The position numbers were made by a program, and so were the translations under genes. From assembly GCF_024498955.1 (NCBI RefSeq), contig NZ_CP093311.1:2604001-2668000 (forward strand): a DNA stretch of 64,000 nt. The letters run 5' to 3'. The notes beneath the pieces were generated by a model that saw nothing but the letters and a program-made list of their open reading frames with translations, was not told the origin of the DNA and ran no database searches. This DNA comes from Thermomonas paludicola. GTDB taxonomy: Bacteria > Pseudomonadota > Gammaproteobacteria > Xanthomonadales > Xanthomonadaceae. Below, piece by piece: positions 27,573-36,250 of the stretch (the stretch's first letter is position 1; every line of letters begins with the position of its first letter).

Positions 27573-27727
27573 CTCGCCTCCCGGCATGTTGGCTTTGGCG
27601 GCACGCTGCCGGGCTCCGGCACTGCGTGCGGCGTCACGGCTGGGAGCATAGCGCCGGAATCGCGGTCTGCCCCGCGACTGGCGTATTGTCATCCGCTACG
27701 CCATCCGCACAGCCAGGGAATGCATGC

Positions 27728-28531
27728 ATGACGCGCTCTCCAGATTCCGCCGGACATGCCTCCCGCGCCCTGGCCAAGGTGCCGGAACTCACCCTGCTGT
27801 TCTGGCTGATCAAGATCGCCGCGACCACGCTGGGCGAGACCGGTGGCGATGCGGTGACGATGTCCTGGCTGGGTGAAACCAGCGCAACCCCGCATGCCAA
27901 CGGTTACTTGCTCGGCACCGGCCTCTTCGCCGCTGTTTTCCTGTTCGCGGTGTGGATGCAAATTCGCGCCAGCCGCTTCAACCCGTGGCTGTACTGGTTC
28001 GCCATCCTCGCCAGCACCACGGTGGGCACCACCCTGGCCGACTTCGCCGACCGTTCGCTGGGAATCGGCTACAGCGGCGGCTCGGCGCTGCTGCTGGCGC
28101 TGCTGCTTGGCTCGCTGTGGCTGTGGAAGCGCACGCTTGGCACGATTTCGGTCGCCAGCGTCGCCACGCCGCGGGCGGAGGGCTTCTACTGGATGACCAT
28201 CATGGCGTCGCAGACGCTGGGAACCGCGCTGGGCGACTGGGTTGCAGACACCGCCGGGCTTGGCTACACGGGCGGCATCGCGATCTTCGGCGTGGCGCTG
28301 GCGGGGGTTGCGGCGCTGCATTTCGCGAAAAAAGCCTCGCCAACCCTGCTGTTCTGGGCCGCCTTCATCCTGAGCCGGCCACTGGGCGCGGTGCTGGGCG
28401 ATTTCCTCGACAAGCCGCTGGCGCAAGGCGGGCTGGCGCTGAGCCGCACGTCGGCCACGCTGGCGCTGCTGGGCTTCATCGTGATCTGCATTGCGGCCGT
28501 TCCGCAGCGGGCGGCGCAGCGGGCGCACTGA
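27728..28531 (+). CDS. COG4705/DUF347-type repeat membrane protein
   Basis: A 267-aa integral membrane protein built from four similar two-helix units. The recurring pattern is a short polar stretch with TTxGxTxxD/ALGD: IAATTLGETGGD, STTVGTTLADF, SQTLGTALGDW and RPLGAVLGDF. This is the signature of the COG4705 (DUF347) family of conserved membrane proteins, for which no firm function is known to me. The regular acidic residues within helices suggest a cation pathway, which is inference. It stands alone between two oppositely directed or unrelated genes. Confidence 0.75.
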   Translation: MTRSPDSAGHASRALAKVPELTLLFWLIKIAATTLGETGGDAVTMSWLGETSATPHANGYLLGTGLFAAVFLFAVWMQIRASRFNPWLYWFAILASTTVGTTLADFADRSLGIGYSGGSALLLALLLGSLWLWKRTLGTISVASVATPRAEGFYWMTIMASQTLGTALGDWVADTAGLGYTGGIAIFGVALAGVAALHFAKKASPTLLFWAAFILSRPLGAVLGDFLDKPLAQGGLALSRTSATLALLGFIVICIAAVPQRAAQRAH

Positions 28532-28569
28532 GCCGCATAATGCGGCGCCCACCCCCTGTTGGACGCCGC

Positions 28570-29241
28570 ATGCTGCTTGAGACCGTTGAACACGAAACCG
28601 GCCACAACCCGCAGTGGTCCGTGCTGTGGCTGCACGGCCTGGGCGCCGATGGCAACGACTTCGCCCCGATCGTGCCGGAACTGGTGCGCCGCGACTGGCC
28701 GGCGCTGCGCTTCGTGTTCCCGCATGCGCCGGTGCGCGCGGTCACCATCAATGGCGGCGCACGCATGCGCGCTTGGTATGACATCCGCGATTTCGATTTG
28801 GCCAACCGCGCCGACCTGGACGGCGTGGATGCCTCGGTGGCGCAGGTGGAGGCGCTGATCGCGCGCGAAGCCCAGCGTGGCATCCCGTCGCAGCGATTGT
28901 TGCTGGCCGGTTTCTCGCAGGGCGGCGCGATTGCCCTGGCCGCCAGCCTGGCACGCAGCGCGCCGCTGGCCGGCGTGATCGCCCTGTCCACGTATCTGCC
29001 GATGCCACTGGCACTGGCCAGGCAGCGCCTGCAACCTGCGGTCACGCGACCCCCAGTGTTCATGGCCCATGGCACGCAGGACCCTGTGGTGCCCGTCGCT
29101 GCGGGCGACGCCGGCATGCAGGCGATGCAGGCATTCGGCTTCGACGTGGCGTGGCACCGCTACCCGATGCAGCACGCGGTCTGTGCCGAGGAAATCGCCG
29201 ACCTGGGCGACTGGATCGGCGCGCGCTTCGCCGTCGGCTGA
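28570..29241 (+). CDS. Carboxylesterase/phospholipase family alpha/beta hydrolase
   Basis: A 223-aa alpha/beta hydrolase of the phospholipase/carboxylesterase (acyl-protein thioesterase-like) family. WLHGLGADGNDF near the N-terminus forms the oxyanion region. The catalytic triad is visible as Ser in LAGFSQGGAIAL, Asp in HGTQDPVVPV and His in RYPMQHAVCAEE. It is cytoplasmic, with no signal peptide. Short-chain acyl esters are usual substrates. The next gene, an AlgR-like regulator, begins 70 bp downstream. Confidence 0.9.
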   Translation: MLLETVEHETGHNPQWSVLWLHGLGADGNDFAPIVPELVRRDWPALRFVFPHAPVRAVTINGGARMRAWYDIRDFDLANRADLDGVDASVAQVEALIAREAQRGIPSQRLLLAGFSQGGAIALAASLARSAPLAGVIALSTYLPMPLALARQRLQPAVTRPPVFMAHGTQDPVVPVAAGDAGMQAMQAFGFDVAWHRYPMQHAVCAEEIADLGDWIGARFAVG

Positions 29242-29311
29242 AGATGACGCGCATGCGAGGCACGGCTACCATCCGGCGAGGGGCGGGGACGATGCCCGCG
29301 GAGATCCGGCC

Positions 29312-30055
29312 ATGAACGCAGCCACGCTGCGCGTGCTGATCGTGGATGACGAGCCACTGGCGCGCATGCGCCTGCGCGCGCTGCTGGAGGCGCAACCTGG
29401 CGTGCGGGTTCTCGGCGAGGCCGGCGACGGTCATTGCGCCCTGCAGGCCTGTCTCCAGCAACCCGTGGATCTGGTGCTGCTGGACATCGCCATGCCCGGC
29501 ATCGACGGCCTGGAAACCGCGCGCCACCTGGCCACCCTGCAGCCGAGTCCGGCCGTGGTGTTCTGCACCGCCTTCGACGCACACGCGCTGTCGGCATTCG
29601 AGGCGAAGGCGCTGGACTACCTGGTCAAACCGGTGCGCGCAGAGCGCCTGGCAGCCGCGCTGGACAAGGTGCGCACGTTCCTGGCCGGGCGCAGCAGCCA
29701 GCACGCCGATGGCGCCGCGCAAGCGCGCAGCCACCTGTGCGCGCGCCTGCGCGGCAGCCTGCGCCTGATCCCGGTCGAGGACATCCACTATTTGCAGGCT
29801 GACGAAAAATACGTGGCCGTCCACCATGCGCGCGGCGAGGATTTGATCGAGGAATCGCTGAAGTCGCTGGAAACGGAATTCACCGATCGCTTCGTGCGCA
29901 TCCACCGCAATTGCCTGGCCGCACGCGATGAAATCATCGAACTTCGGCGCACGCCGGAAGGCCACGTGCAGGCGATCCTGCGGCACGTGCCGCTGCCGCT
30001 GGACGTCAGCCGCCGCTGCATGCCGCAGCTGCGCGAAACGCTGCGGCATCTGTAA
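29312..30055 (+). CDS. AlgR-like LytTR response regulator without an adjacent kinase
   Basis: A 247-aa response regulator. The receiver domain (1-120) has the acidic pocket in LIVDDEP, the phosphoacceptor Asp at about 58 in LVLLDIAMPGIDG, and the conserved Lys in DYLVKPV. The output is a LytTR DNA-binding domain (about 140-245) with IHYLQADEKYVAVHH and FVRIHRNCLA. In Pseudomonas and many relatives this gene lies between the kinase gene algZ and hemC. hemC follows here, but upstream there is an esterase and only 70 bp of spacer, so no local kinase exists. Its partner must be encoded elsewhere or it acts alone. Confidence 0.92.
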   Translation: MNAATLRVLIVDDEPLARMRLRALLEAQPGVRVLGEAGDGHCALQACLQQPVDLVLLDIAMPGIDGLETARHLATLQPSPAVVFCTAFDAHALSAFEAKALDYLVKPVRAERLAAALDKVRTFLAGRSSQHADGAAQARSHLCARLRGSLRLIPVEDIHYLQADEKYVAVHHARGEDLIEESLKSLETEFTDRFVRIHRNCLAARDEIIELRRTPEGHVQAILRHVPLPLDVSRRCMPQLRETLRHL

Positions 30056-30106
30056 TGCTGCGCGTGCAACGTCCGCCAGCACACCAGTGCAGGCGATAAT
30101 GCGCGC

Positions 30107-31021
30107 ATGACCACGCTGCGCATCGCCACCCGCAAGAGCCCGCTCGCCCTCTGGCAAACCGAACACGTCGCCGACCGCCTGCGCGCGGCCCATCCCGGCC
30201 TGCAGGTCGAGCTGGTGCCGCTCAGCACCCGTGGCGATGAAATCCTGGATCGTTCGCTGGCCGCGATCGGCGGCAAGGGCCTGTTCCTGAAGGAGCTGGA
30301 ACTGGCGATGCAGCGCGGGCAAGCCGACTGCGCGGTGCATTCGCTCAAGGACGTGCCGATGGAGCTGGAACCGGGCTTCGCGCTGGCGGCAATCCTGGCC
30401 CGCGCCGACCATGCCGACGCGTTCGTCAGCAATGCATTCGACAGTCTGCAGGCATTGCCGCAGGGCGCGCGCGTGGGCACCTCGTCGCTGCGTCGCCAGG
30501 CGCAGCTGCGTGCGCTGCGACCGGACCTGCAATTGCGTGATCTGCGCGGCAACGTCAACACCCGCCTGGCAAAGCTCGACGCCGGCGACTACGACGCCAT
30601 CGTGCTGGCCTGCGCTGGCTTGCAGCGGCTGGGGTTCGACGCCCGCATCCGCGCCCGCCTCGATGCACCGCTCTGGCTGCCGGCGCCGGCGCAGGGCGCC
30701 ATCGCCATCGAATGCCGCGCCGACGATGCGCGCGTGGCGGCGCTGTGCGCGGCGCTGGACGATGCCGACACGCAAACCTGCGTGCGCGCCGAGCGCGCGA
30801 TGAATCGCGCCCTGCACGGCAGCTGCCACGTGCCGGTGGCGGCGCTGGCCACGCTGCGCGAGGGCTCGCTGCAGCTGCAGGGACTGGTGGGCTCCGCCCG
30901 CGACGGCCACAGCGTGCGTGCGCAGGCCGGCGGCCCGGCGCAGGCGCCGGAAGCACTGGGCCATGCCGTTGCAGACGACTTGCTGGCCCAGGGCGCGCGC
31001 GCGCTGATCGACGCGTCGTGA
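30107..31021 (+). CDS. hemC: Porphobilinogen deaminase (hydroxymethylbilane synthase)
   Basis: Joins four porphobilinogens to make the linear tetrapyrrole of heme synthesis. The 304-aa product begins [20 protein letters not shown], standard for HemC. It contains [20 protein letters not shown] and, near residue 240, [11 protein letters not shown], with the Cys that carries the dipyrromethane cofactor. It follows the AlgR-like gene by 51 bp, the arrangement conserved from pseudomonads. The uroporphyrinogen synthase gene hemD, often next, is not here: a convergent outer-membrane gene follows instead. Confidence 0.97.
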   Translation: MTTLRIATRKSPLALWQTEHVADRLRAAHPGLQVELVPLSTRGDEILDRSLAAIGGKGLFLKELELAMQRGQADCAVHSLKDVPMELEPGFALAAILARADHADAFVSNAFDSLQALPQGARVGTSSLRRQAQLRALRPDLQLRDLRGNVNTRLAKLDAGDYDAIVLACAGLQRLGFDARIRARLDAPLWLPAPAQGAIAIECRADDARVAALCAALDDADTQTCVRAERAMNRALHGSCHVPVAALATLREGSLQLQGLVGSARDGHSVRAQAGGPAQAPEALGHAVADDLLAQGARALIDAS

Positions 31022-31022
31022 A

Positions 31023-31685
31023 TCAGAACGCGTAGCGCAGCTTCAAGGTCGCATCGGTCTGGTTGCGGCCAGCCAGCGCACTGTCGCGACGCAGCTCCAC
31101 GCCCGAGCTGAGGATCAGCATCGGCTGCAGCTGCACCTTCAGCAACAGGCTGTTGCGCAGGTAGGCGCCACGCTGGCCGGCTTCCAGCCGCGTGGTCTGC
31201 GACAACTGCGCGCGCTGGCCCAAGGCCTGGTTCCATTCCACTTGCCCGCGCAGGATCGGGCCGGTCGAGGCTATGCCGTCGTCGGCATAGCCCTGCAAGC
31301 GATAGCCGGTATCCACCGACACGCGCAGGGTGGTCTCGGCCGTTTTCAGTGCCTGCACGCCGTACTGCAGGCCCACGCGCGCATTGCTGCCCTGCGCCTT
31401 CATCCAGTCGCGGCGCTCGCTTGGCAGGCGCAGCTGGCCTGCGGCACCGGGCAAATCATCGCTGCCAATGCGGCGCTGGCCCGCGGGAATCGCCGCCATG
31501 GCTTCGACCTGCCACTCGCCATTCACGCACTGTGCCGCCAGGCAGCGGGGCGGATCCACCAGGCGCTGCGCCACTTCCGGTTGCAAGACCGGAACAGTCA
31601 GTTGGGCGATGGCGGTCGGCGGCGCGGAAAACGCCAGCCACAGCAGCGGCAGCATGATCGTCCGGCAAAAGGAGACGGCCTGCAT
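31023..31685 (-). CDS. Putative outer-membrane beta-barrel protein
   Basis: A 220-aa protein with an N-terminal signal peptide (hydrophobic MLPLLWLAFSAPP, cleavage likely after AIAQ or nearby). The C-terminal half alternates polar and hydrophobic residues as in beta-strands and ends LKLRYAF; a terminal Phe is the recognition signal for outer-membrane assembly. Two Cys around residues 47-53 (RCLAAQC) may form a disulfide in the periplasm. I do not recognise a specific family. It is convergent with hemC, with 1 base between the stop codons. The start could also be the ATG at 31655. Confidence 0.65.
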   Translation of the reverse strand: MQAVSFCRTIMLPLLWLAFSAPPTAIAQLTVPVLQPEVAQRLVDPPRCLAAQCVNGEWQVEAMAAIPAGQRRIGSDDLPGAAGQLRLPSERRDWMKAQGSNARVGLQYGVQALKTAETTLRVSVDTGYRLQGYADDGIASTGPILRGQVEWNQALGQRAQLSQTTRLEAGQRGAYLRNSLLLKVQLQPMLILSSGVELRRDSALAGRNQTDATLKLRYAF

Positions 31686-31737
31686 TCTACCCGGCCCAAC
31701 CTCCATTCGGCGCGGCGGACTGCCGCATAATCAGCCC

Positions 31738-32709
31738 ATGGATCGCTACGAACGCATCATCGCCCTGCACCGCAACCTGCAGTCCGCGCGCCGCCCGGTG
31801 ACGGTGGCCCACCTGCAGGACGAATTGGGCTGCTCGCGCGCCACCGTTTATCGCGACATCGCCTTCCTGCGCGACGCCCTGATGGCACCGGTGATCGGCG
31901 ACGGCGACGCCGGTTTCAGCTACGACAAGACCGGGGTCGAACGCTTCGAGCTGCCCGGCCTGTGGCTGAGTTCCGAAGAGCTGCATGCCCTGCTGGCGGC
32001 GCAGCAGCTGCTGGCACGCAGCAGCGGCGGGATGCTGTCGGCCGCGCTGGCGCCGCTGCAGCAACGCGTGGAAAAGTTGCTGGACGCGCACTCCGGCGGC
32101 AAACGCTGGCCGCTGGAACGGGTGCGGGTGATCCCGCACCGCATCCGCAACATGGACGAACACGCGTTCCGCATCGTGGCCTCGGCGGTGCTGGAGCGGC
32201 AGCTGCTGTCGTTCGACTATCGGGCCCGCTCCACCGACGAGCGAACCCGGCGCACGGTCAGCCCGCAACGGCTCACCCACTATCGCGACAATTGGTATCT
32301 GGATGCGTGGGACGAAGACCGCGAAGGCCTGCGCAGCTTTTCCATCGACCGCATCAGCGGTGCGCGCGTCGCCAGCGGCAGCGCGCGCGACGTCGAAGAA
32401 GACACGCTCAATGCGCACCTGGCCGGCAGCTACGGCATTTTTTCCGGCGCGCCCAAGCACTGGGCCACGATCCGCTTCAGCGCCAGGGCCGCGCGCTGGG
32501 TGGCCGATGAACACTGGCATTCGCAGCAGCAGGGGCGTTTTCTTGGCGATGGTCGCTACGAATTGAAGCTGCCATATTCGGTTCCCCGCGAGCTGTTGAT
32601 GGACGTGCTGCACTACGGTGCCGATGCCGAAATCGTGGAACCCAAGTCGCTGCGCGAACAGCTGCGCGCGCACCTGCAACTGGCGCTGTCCAATTACGAG
32701 GAAAATTGA
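31738..32709 (+). CDS. WYL-domain transcriptional regulator (YafY-like)
   Basis: A 323-aa regulator with an N-terminal winged helix (MDRYERIIALHRNLQSARRP, then LQDELGCSRATVYRDIAFLR) and a WYL domain (about 140-220, SFDYRARSTDERTRRTVSPQ and NWYLDAWDEDREGLRSF). WYL domains sense ligands, often nucleic-acid-related; some regulators of this type control defence or DNA-damage genes, but nothing here links it to the island 7 kb away. It overlaps the patatin gene by one base (TGATG), so the two are probably cotranscribed. Confidence 0.9.
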   Translation: MDRYERIIALHRNLQSARRPVTVAHLQDELGCSRATVYRDIAFLRDALMAPVIGDGDAGFSYDKTGVERFELPGLWLSSEELHALLAAQQLLARSSGGMLSAALAPLQQRVEKLLDAHSGGKRWPLERVRVIPHRIRNMDEHAFRIVASAVLERQLLSFDYRARSTDERTRRTVSPQRLTHYRDNWYLDAWDEDREGLRSFSIDRISGARVASGSARDVEEDTLNAHLAGSYGIFSGAPKHWATIRFSARAARWVADEHWHSQQQGRFLGDGRYELKLPYSVPRELLMDVLHYGADAEIVEPKSLREQLRAHLQLALSNYEEN

Positions 32710-33611
32710 TGAGCAGTCCCGCGACCGCGCTGCCACAGGGCGCATCCGTTGTCCTGGCGCTGGGCGCCGGCGGCGCGCGCGGACTTGCCCAGATCGGCGT
32801 CCTCGAAGTGCTGCAGGAGCGGGGGCTGTACATCGAGGCGGTCGCCGGCACGTCCTGCGGCGCACTGGTCGGCGGCGCCTTCGCCGCCGGCAAGCTGGAT
32901 GAATTGCGCGACTGGTTGCTGCGTACCCGCCGCAGCCAGATGCTGCGCCTGCTCGATCCCGGCATGAGCCGCCCGGCCATGTTCACCGGCAATCGCCTGG
33001 TGCACGCGCTGCGCGAAGTCGTCGGCGAGCCGCGCATCGAAGAGCTGCCCATCGACTTCACCGCCGTGGCCGTGGACCTGTTGCGCCAGCGCGAAGTCTG
33101 GCTGCGCCACGGCGACCTGTGGGACGCGCTGCGCGCCTCGTTCGCCATTCCCGGCATCTTCACTCCGCTGACCATTGCCGGCATGGAGCTGGTGGACGGT
33201 GGCCTGCTGGCGCCGCTGCCCATCACCGCCACCCGCATGTCCGGCCCGCATCGCGTCATCGCGGTGGACATCCACGGCGGCCTGCCGCAACGCCGTGACG
33301 CCCCGGTGCGCGATGTTGATGCCGAGCGCGGCAAATCCGCGCCCGGCCTGATCGGCCGCTGGATGGAACGGCACGGCAGCAGCGCCGACGCACGCCCGCA
33401 GCACCGCTTCGGCTTGATGGAAGTGATGTCGCTGTCACTGGACACCATGCAAGAGCGCATCGCGCGCGTGCAGCTTGCCCTGGAACCCCCCGAACTGCTG
33501 ATCCGCATTCCGCGCGACGCCTGCCAGTTCTACGAGTTCTGGCGCGTCGCCGAACTGATCGACATCGGCCGCCGCGAAGCGGAGAAGGCGCTGGACGCGG
33601 CGGGGTATTGA
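32709..33611 (+). CDS. Patatin-like phospholipase (RssA-like)
   Basis: A 300-aa patatin-fold serine hydrolase. It has the oxyanion Gly-rich loop GAGGARGLAQIGV, the nucleophile Ser in AGTSCGAL (G-x-S-x-G) and the catalytic Asp in LVDGGLLAPLP. With those residues it is likely an active phospholipase or lysophospholipase. No signal peptide is seen, so it acts in the cytoplasm or on the inner face of the membrane. It begins in the stop of the WYL regulator gene (1-base overlap). Confidence 0.9.
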   Translation: MSSPATALPQGASVVLALGAGGARGLAQIGVLEVLQERGLYIEAVAGTSCGALVGGAFAAGKLDELRDWLLRTRRSQMLRLLDPGMSRPAMFTGNRLVHALREVVGEPRIEELPIDFTAVAVDLLRQREVWLRHGDLWDALRASFAIPGIFTPLTIAGMELVDGGLLAPLPITATRMSGPHRVIAVDIHGGLPQRRDAPVRDVDAERGKSAPGLIGRWMERHGSSADARPQHRFGLMEVMSLSLDTMQERIARVQLALEPPELLIRIPRDACQFYEFWRVAELIDIGRREAEKALDAAGY

Positions 33612-33670
33612 ACGTCGCAGCCCGTGAGACGCCGGCGTTGCATCGTGCCGGCACACCACGGAGCGCCGCC

Positions 33671-33943
33671 ATGATCACCCGCAACCACCTCGACTCCTGC
33701 CTGCGTCACGCCGTCATCCTTGGCGCGCTGACGGTGCTGTTGATCCCCGCCGCGCGCGGCAGCAGCGCCTGGTTCGGCTGGTGGCCGCTGTGGCTGCTGG
33801 GCATGCCGTTGTCGGCATGGTGGAGCCTGCGCGGATTCCCGCTGCCGCGCGTCGCGCTGCGCCTGCCACAGCGGCGGCGTGCGCAGGCGCGGCGGCGGCG
33901 GCGACCTGCCCCTTCCCCGGCGAACATCGAGCGCCGCGCATAA
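33671..33943 (+). CDS. Small basic membrane protein, unrecognised
   Basis: A 90-aa protein with two hydrophobic segments (HAVILGALTVLLIPAA and FGWWPLWLLGMPLSAWW) and a very Arg-rich tail (about 70-88) that would stay in the cytoplasm. No family is recognised. Xanthomonads carry small membrane proteins of this sort, but I cannot name one. The start at 33671 has a weak GGAG upstream; a longer reading from 33608 is possible. Confidence 0.5.
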   Translation: MITRNHLDSCLRHAVILGALTVLLIPAARGSSAWFGWWPLWLLGMPLSAWWSLRGFPLPRVALRLPQRRRAQARRRRRPAPSPANIERRA

Positions 33944-34022
33944 GCAACCACCCAACGGCCAGTCCATCCTCGTGCCATCAGGCCTGTGCTAGCGTCCGAG
34001 GTTTCTCCCCCGGAGCCTTTTC

Positions 34023-36113
34023 ATGTCCCAACTCTCCAGCGCCTGCCTGATCGCCAGCCTTGCGCTTGCCGGCGCGGCATCCGCGCAGACCCCGCCCACC
34101 AACGACCCCTACGCCTGGCTGGAAGACGTCCAAGGCGAAAAATCGCTGGACTGGGTGAAGGCGCGCAACGCCAAGGCCGAGGCGGAGATCGCCGGCAGCC
34201 CCGCGTTCAAGGCACTGGAAGCGCAGATCCGCGCGATCCTCGATTCCGACGCCAAGATCCCCGGCGTCGAGAAGATCGGCGGGTACTACTACAACTTCTG
34301 GAAGGACAAGCAGCACGAGCGCGGCGTCTGGCGCCGCACCACGCTGGACGAGTACCGCAAGCCGGACCCGCAGTGGGAAACCGTGCTCGACCTCGACGCG
34401 CTGAACCAGGCCGAGAACGCCAAGTGGGTCTGGCACGGCGCTGACTGCCTGCGGCCGAAGTACCAGCGCTGCCTGATCGCGCTGTCGCCGGGCGGCTCCG
34501 ACGCCGACGTGACCCGCGAGTTCGACCTCACCACCAAGCAGTTCGTGCAGGACGGCTTCTTCCGGCCGGAAGCCAAGGGCGGGCTGTCGTGGATCGACGA
34601 GGACACGGTCTACGTGTTCACCGATTTCGGCCCGGGCACGCTGACCAGTTCGGGTTATCCGAACATCGTCAAGGAGTGGACGCGCGGCACGCCGCTGTCG
34701 GCCGCGAAGACCGTGTACGAAGGCAAGCCGGGCGACATGTACATCAGCGCCAGCCGCGACCACACGCCGGGCCATGAGCGCGACTTCGTCAACCGCACCA
34801 TCGCCTTCTACAACGACGAGCTGTATCTGCGGAACGCGGACGGCAGCCTGACCAAGGTCGATGCGCCGAACAGCGCGCAGAAGGGCGTGCACAAGGACTG
34901 GCTGCTGCTGGAGCTGCGCGAGCCCTATGAAGCCGGCGGCAAGACCTGGACGCCGGGCTCGCTGATCGCCACCAACTTCAACGACTTCATGGCCGGCAAG
35001 CGCGCGTTCACCGCGCTGTTCGAGCCGACCGACAACGCCGCGCTGGCCGGCTACGCGTGGACGAAGGACCACCTCGTCCTCAACGTGATGGAGGACGTCA
35101 AGAACCGCCTGATCGTGCTCACGCCGGGCAAGGACGGCTGGGCGAAGTCGGCCTTCGTCGGCGCGCCGACCATCGGCACCATTGGCGTGGGCGCGGTGGA
35201 TGCCGACGACAGCAACGCGGTGTGGCTGACCGCCACCGACTTCCTCAGCCCCACCACGCTGTCCATCGCGGAGATCGGCCAAAAGCCCGAAGTGCTGAAG
35301 TCCAACCCGGTGTTCTTCGACGGCAGCAAGGACGTGATCGAGCAGCACTTCGCCACCAGCAAGGACGGAACGAAGGTGCCGTACTTCCTGGTGCGGCCGA
35401 CGGACCTGAAGTTCGATGGCAAGGCGCCGACCCTGCTGTACGGCTACGGCGGCTTCGAGATCTCGATGACGCCGGCGTATTCGGGCGGCATCGGCAAGGG
35501 CTGGCTGGAAAAGGGCGGCGTGTACGCGCTGGCCAACATCCGCGGCGGCGGCGAATACGGCCCGCGCTGGCACCAGGCCGCGCTGAAGGCCAATCGCCAC
35601 AAGGCCTACGAGGACTTCGCCGCGATCGCCGACGACCTGGTGGCGCGCAAGATCACATCAACGCAGCACCTGGGCACCATGGGCGGCAGCAACGGCGGCC
35701 TGCTGATGGGCAACATGCTGACCCAGTATCCGGAGAAGTTCGGCGCGATCGTGGTGCAGGTGCCGCTGCTGGACATGAAGCGCTACAGCCACCTGCTGGC
35801 CGGTGCGTCGTGGATGGCCGAATACGGCGACCCGGACACGGCGGACTGGGACTTCATCAAGACGTTCTCGCCCTACCACCTGTTCGACCCGGCCAAGGCC
35901 TACCCGGCGACCCTGTTCACCACCTCGACCAAGGACGACCGCGTCCATCCCGGCCACGCGCGCAAGATGATGGCGAAGATGGAAGCGGCAGGTAAGGACG
36001 TGCGTTACTACGAGAACATCGAGGGCGGCCACGGCGGCGCGGCCAACAACGCGCAGGCGGCGCACATGAACGCGCTGGCCTACACGTTCCTGTGGAACCA
36101 GCTGACGAAGTGA
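34023..36113 (+). CDS. Exported prolyl oligopeptidase (S9A family)
   Basis: A 696-aa serine peptidase that cleaves short peptides after proline. A signal peptide (MSQLSSACLIASLALAGAAS, cleaved near ASAQ) sends it to the periplasm or outside. An N-terminal beta-propeller (about 75-420) precedes the alpha/beta-hydrolase domain. The catalytic triad is visible: Ser 556 in TMGGSNGGLLMG, Asp in TKDDRVHPGHA and His in EGGHGGAANN. PTLLYGYGGFEISM and NIRGGGEYGPRWH are family hallmarks. It is 137 bp upstream of a second S9 peptidase, with a REP-like repeat between them. Confidence 0.94.
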   Translation: MSQLSSACLIASLALAGAASAQTPPTNDPYAWLEDVQGEKSLDWVKARNAKAEAEIAGSPAFKALEAQIRAILDSDAKIPGVEKIGGYYYNFWKDKQHERGVWRRTTLDEYRKPDPQWETVLDLDALNQAENAKWVWHGADCLRPKYQRCLIALSPGGSDADVTREFDLTTKQFVQDGFFRPEAKGGLSWIDEDTVYVFTDFGPGTLTSSGYPNIVKEWTRGTPLSAAKTVYEGKPGDMYISASRDHTPGHERDFVNRTIAFYNDELYLRNADGSLTKVDAPNSAQKGVHKDWLLLELREPYEAGGKTWTPGSLIATNFNDFMAGKRAFTALFEPTDNAALAGYAWTKDHLVLNVMEDVKNRLIVLTPGKDGWAKSAFVGAPTIGTIGVGAVDADDSNAVWLTATDFLSPTTLSIAEIGQKPEVLKSNPVFFDGSKDVIEQHFATSKDGTKVPYFLVRPTDLKFDGKAPTLLYGYGGFEISMTPAYSGGIGKGWLEKGGVYALANIRGGGEYGPRWHQAALKANRHKAYEDFAAIADDLVARKITSTQHLGTMGGSNGGLLMGNMLTQYPEKFGAIVVQVPLLDMKRYSHLLAGASWMAEYGDPDTADWDFIKTFSPYHLFDPAKAYPATLFTTSTKDDRVHPGHARKMMAKMEAAGKDVRYYENIEGGHGGAANNAQAAHMNALAYTFLWNQLTK

Positions 36114-36125
36114 GTATTTGCCGTC

Positions 36126-36209
36126 ATGCCCGCGAAGGCGGGCATCCAGCGTCTTCTGTCCTTGTGGCGACATCCATCAACGCCATTGGATCCCCGCTTT
36201 CGCGGGGAT
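36126..36209 (+). repeat. REP-like repeat pair (two opposed hairpins)
   Basis: Two GC-rich hairpins lie between the peptidase genes. The first is ATGCCCGC-GAAG-GCGGGCAT (36126-36145), the second ATCCCCGC-TTTC-GCGGGGAT (36190-36209). Both have perfect 8-bp stems with 4-base loops, and their flanks are inverted relative to each other (CGTC before the first, GACG after the second). This is the layout of the palindromic extragenic repeats common in proteobacteria, which can stabilise upstream mRNA or terminate transcription. No other copy was noticed in the window. Confidence 0.75.
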
Positions 36210-36250
36210 GACGAGCAGAGCGTTGCAATCCGCCGCGCGGAGCCCCATCC

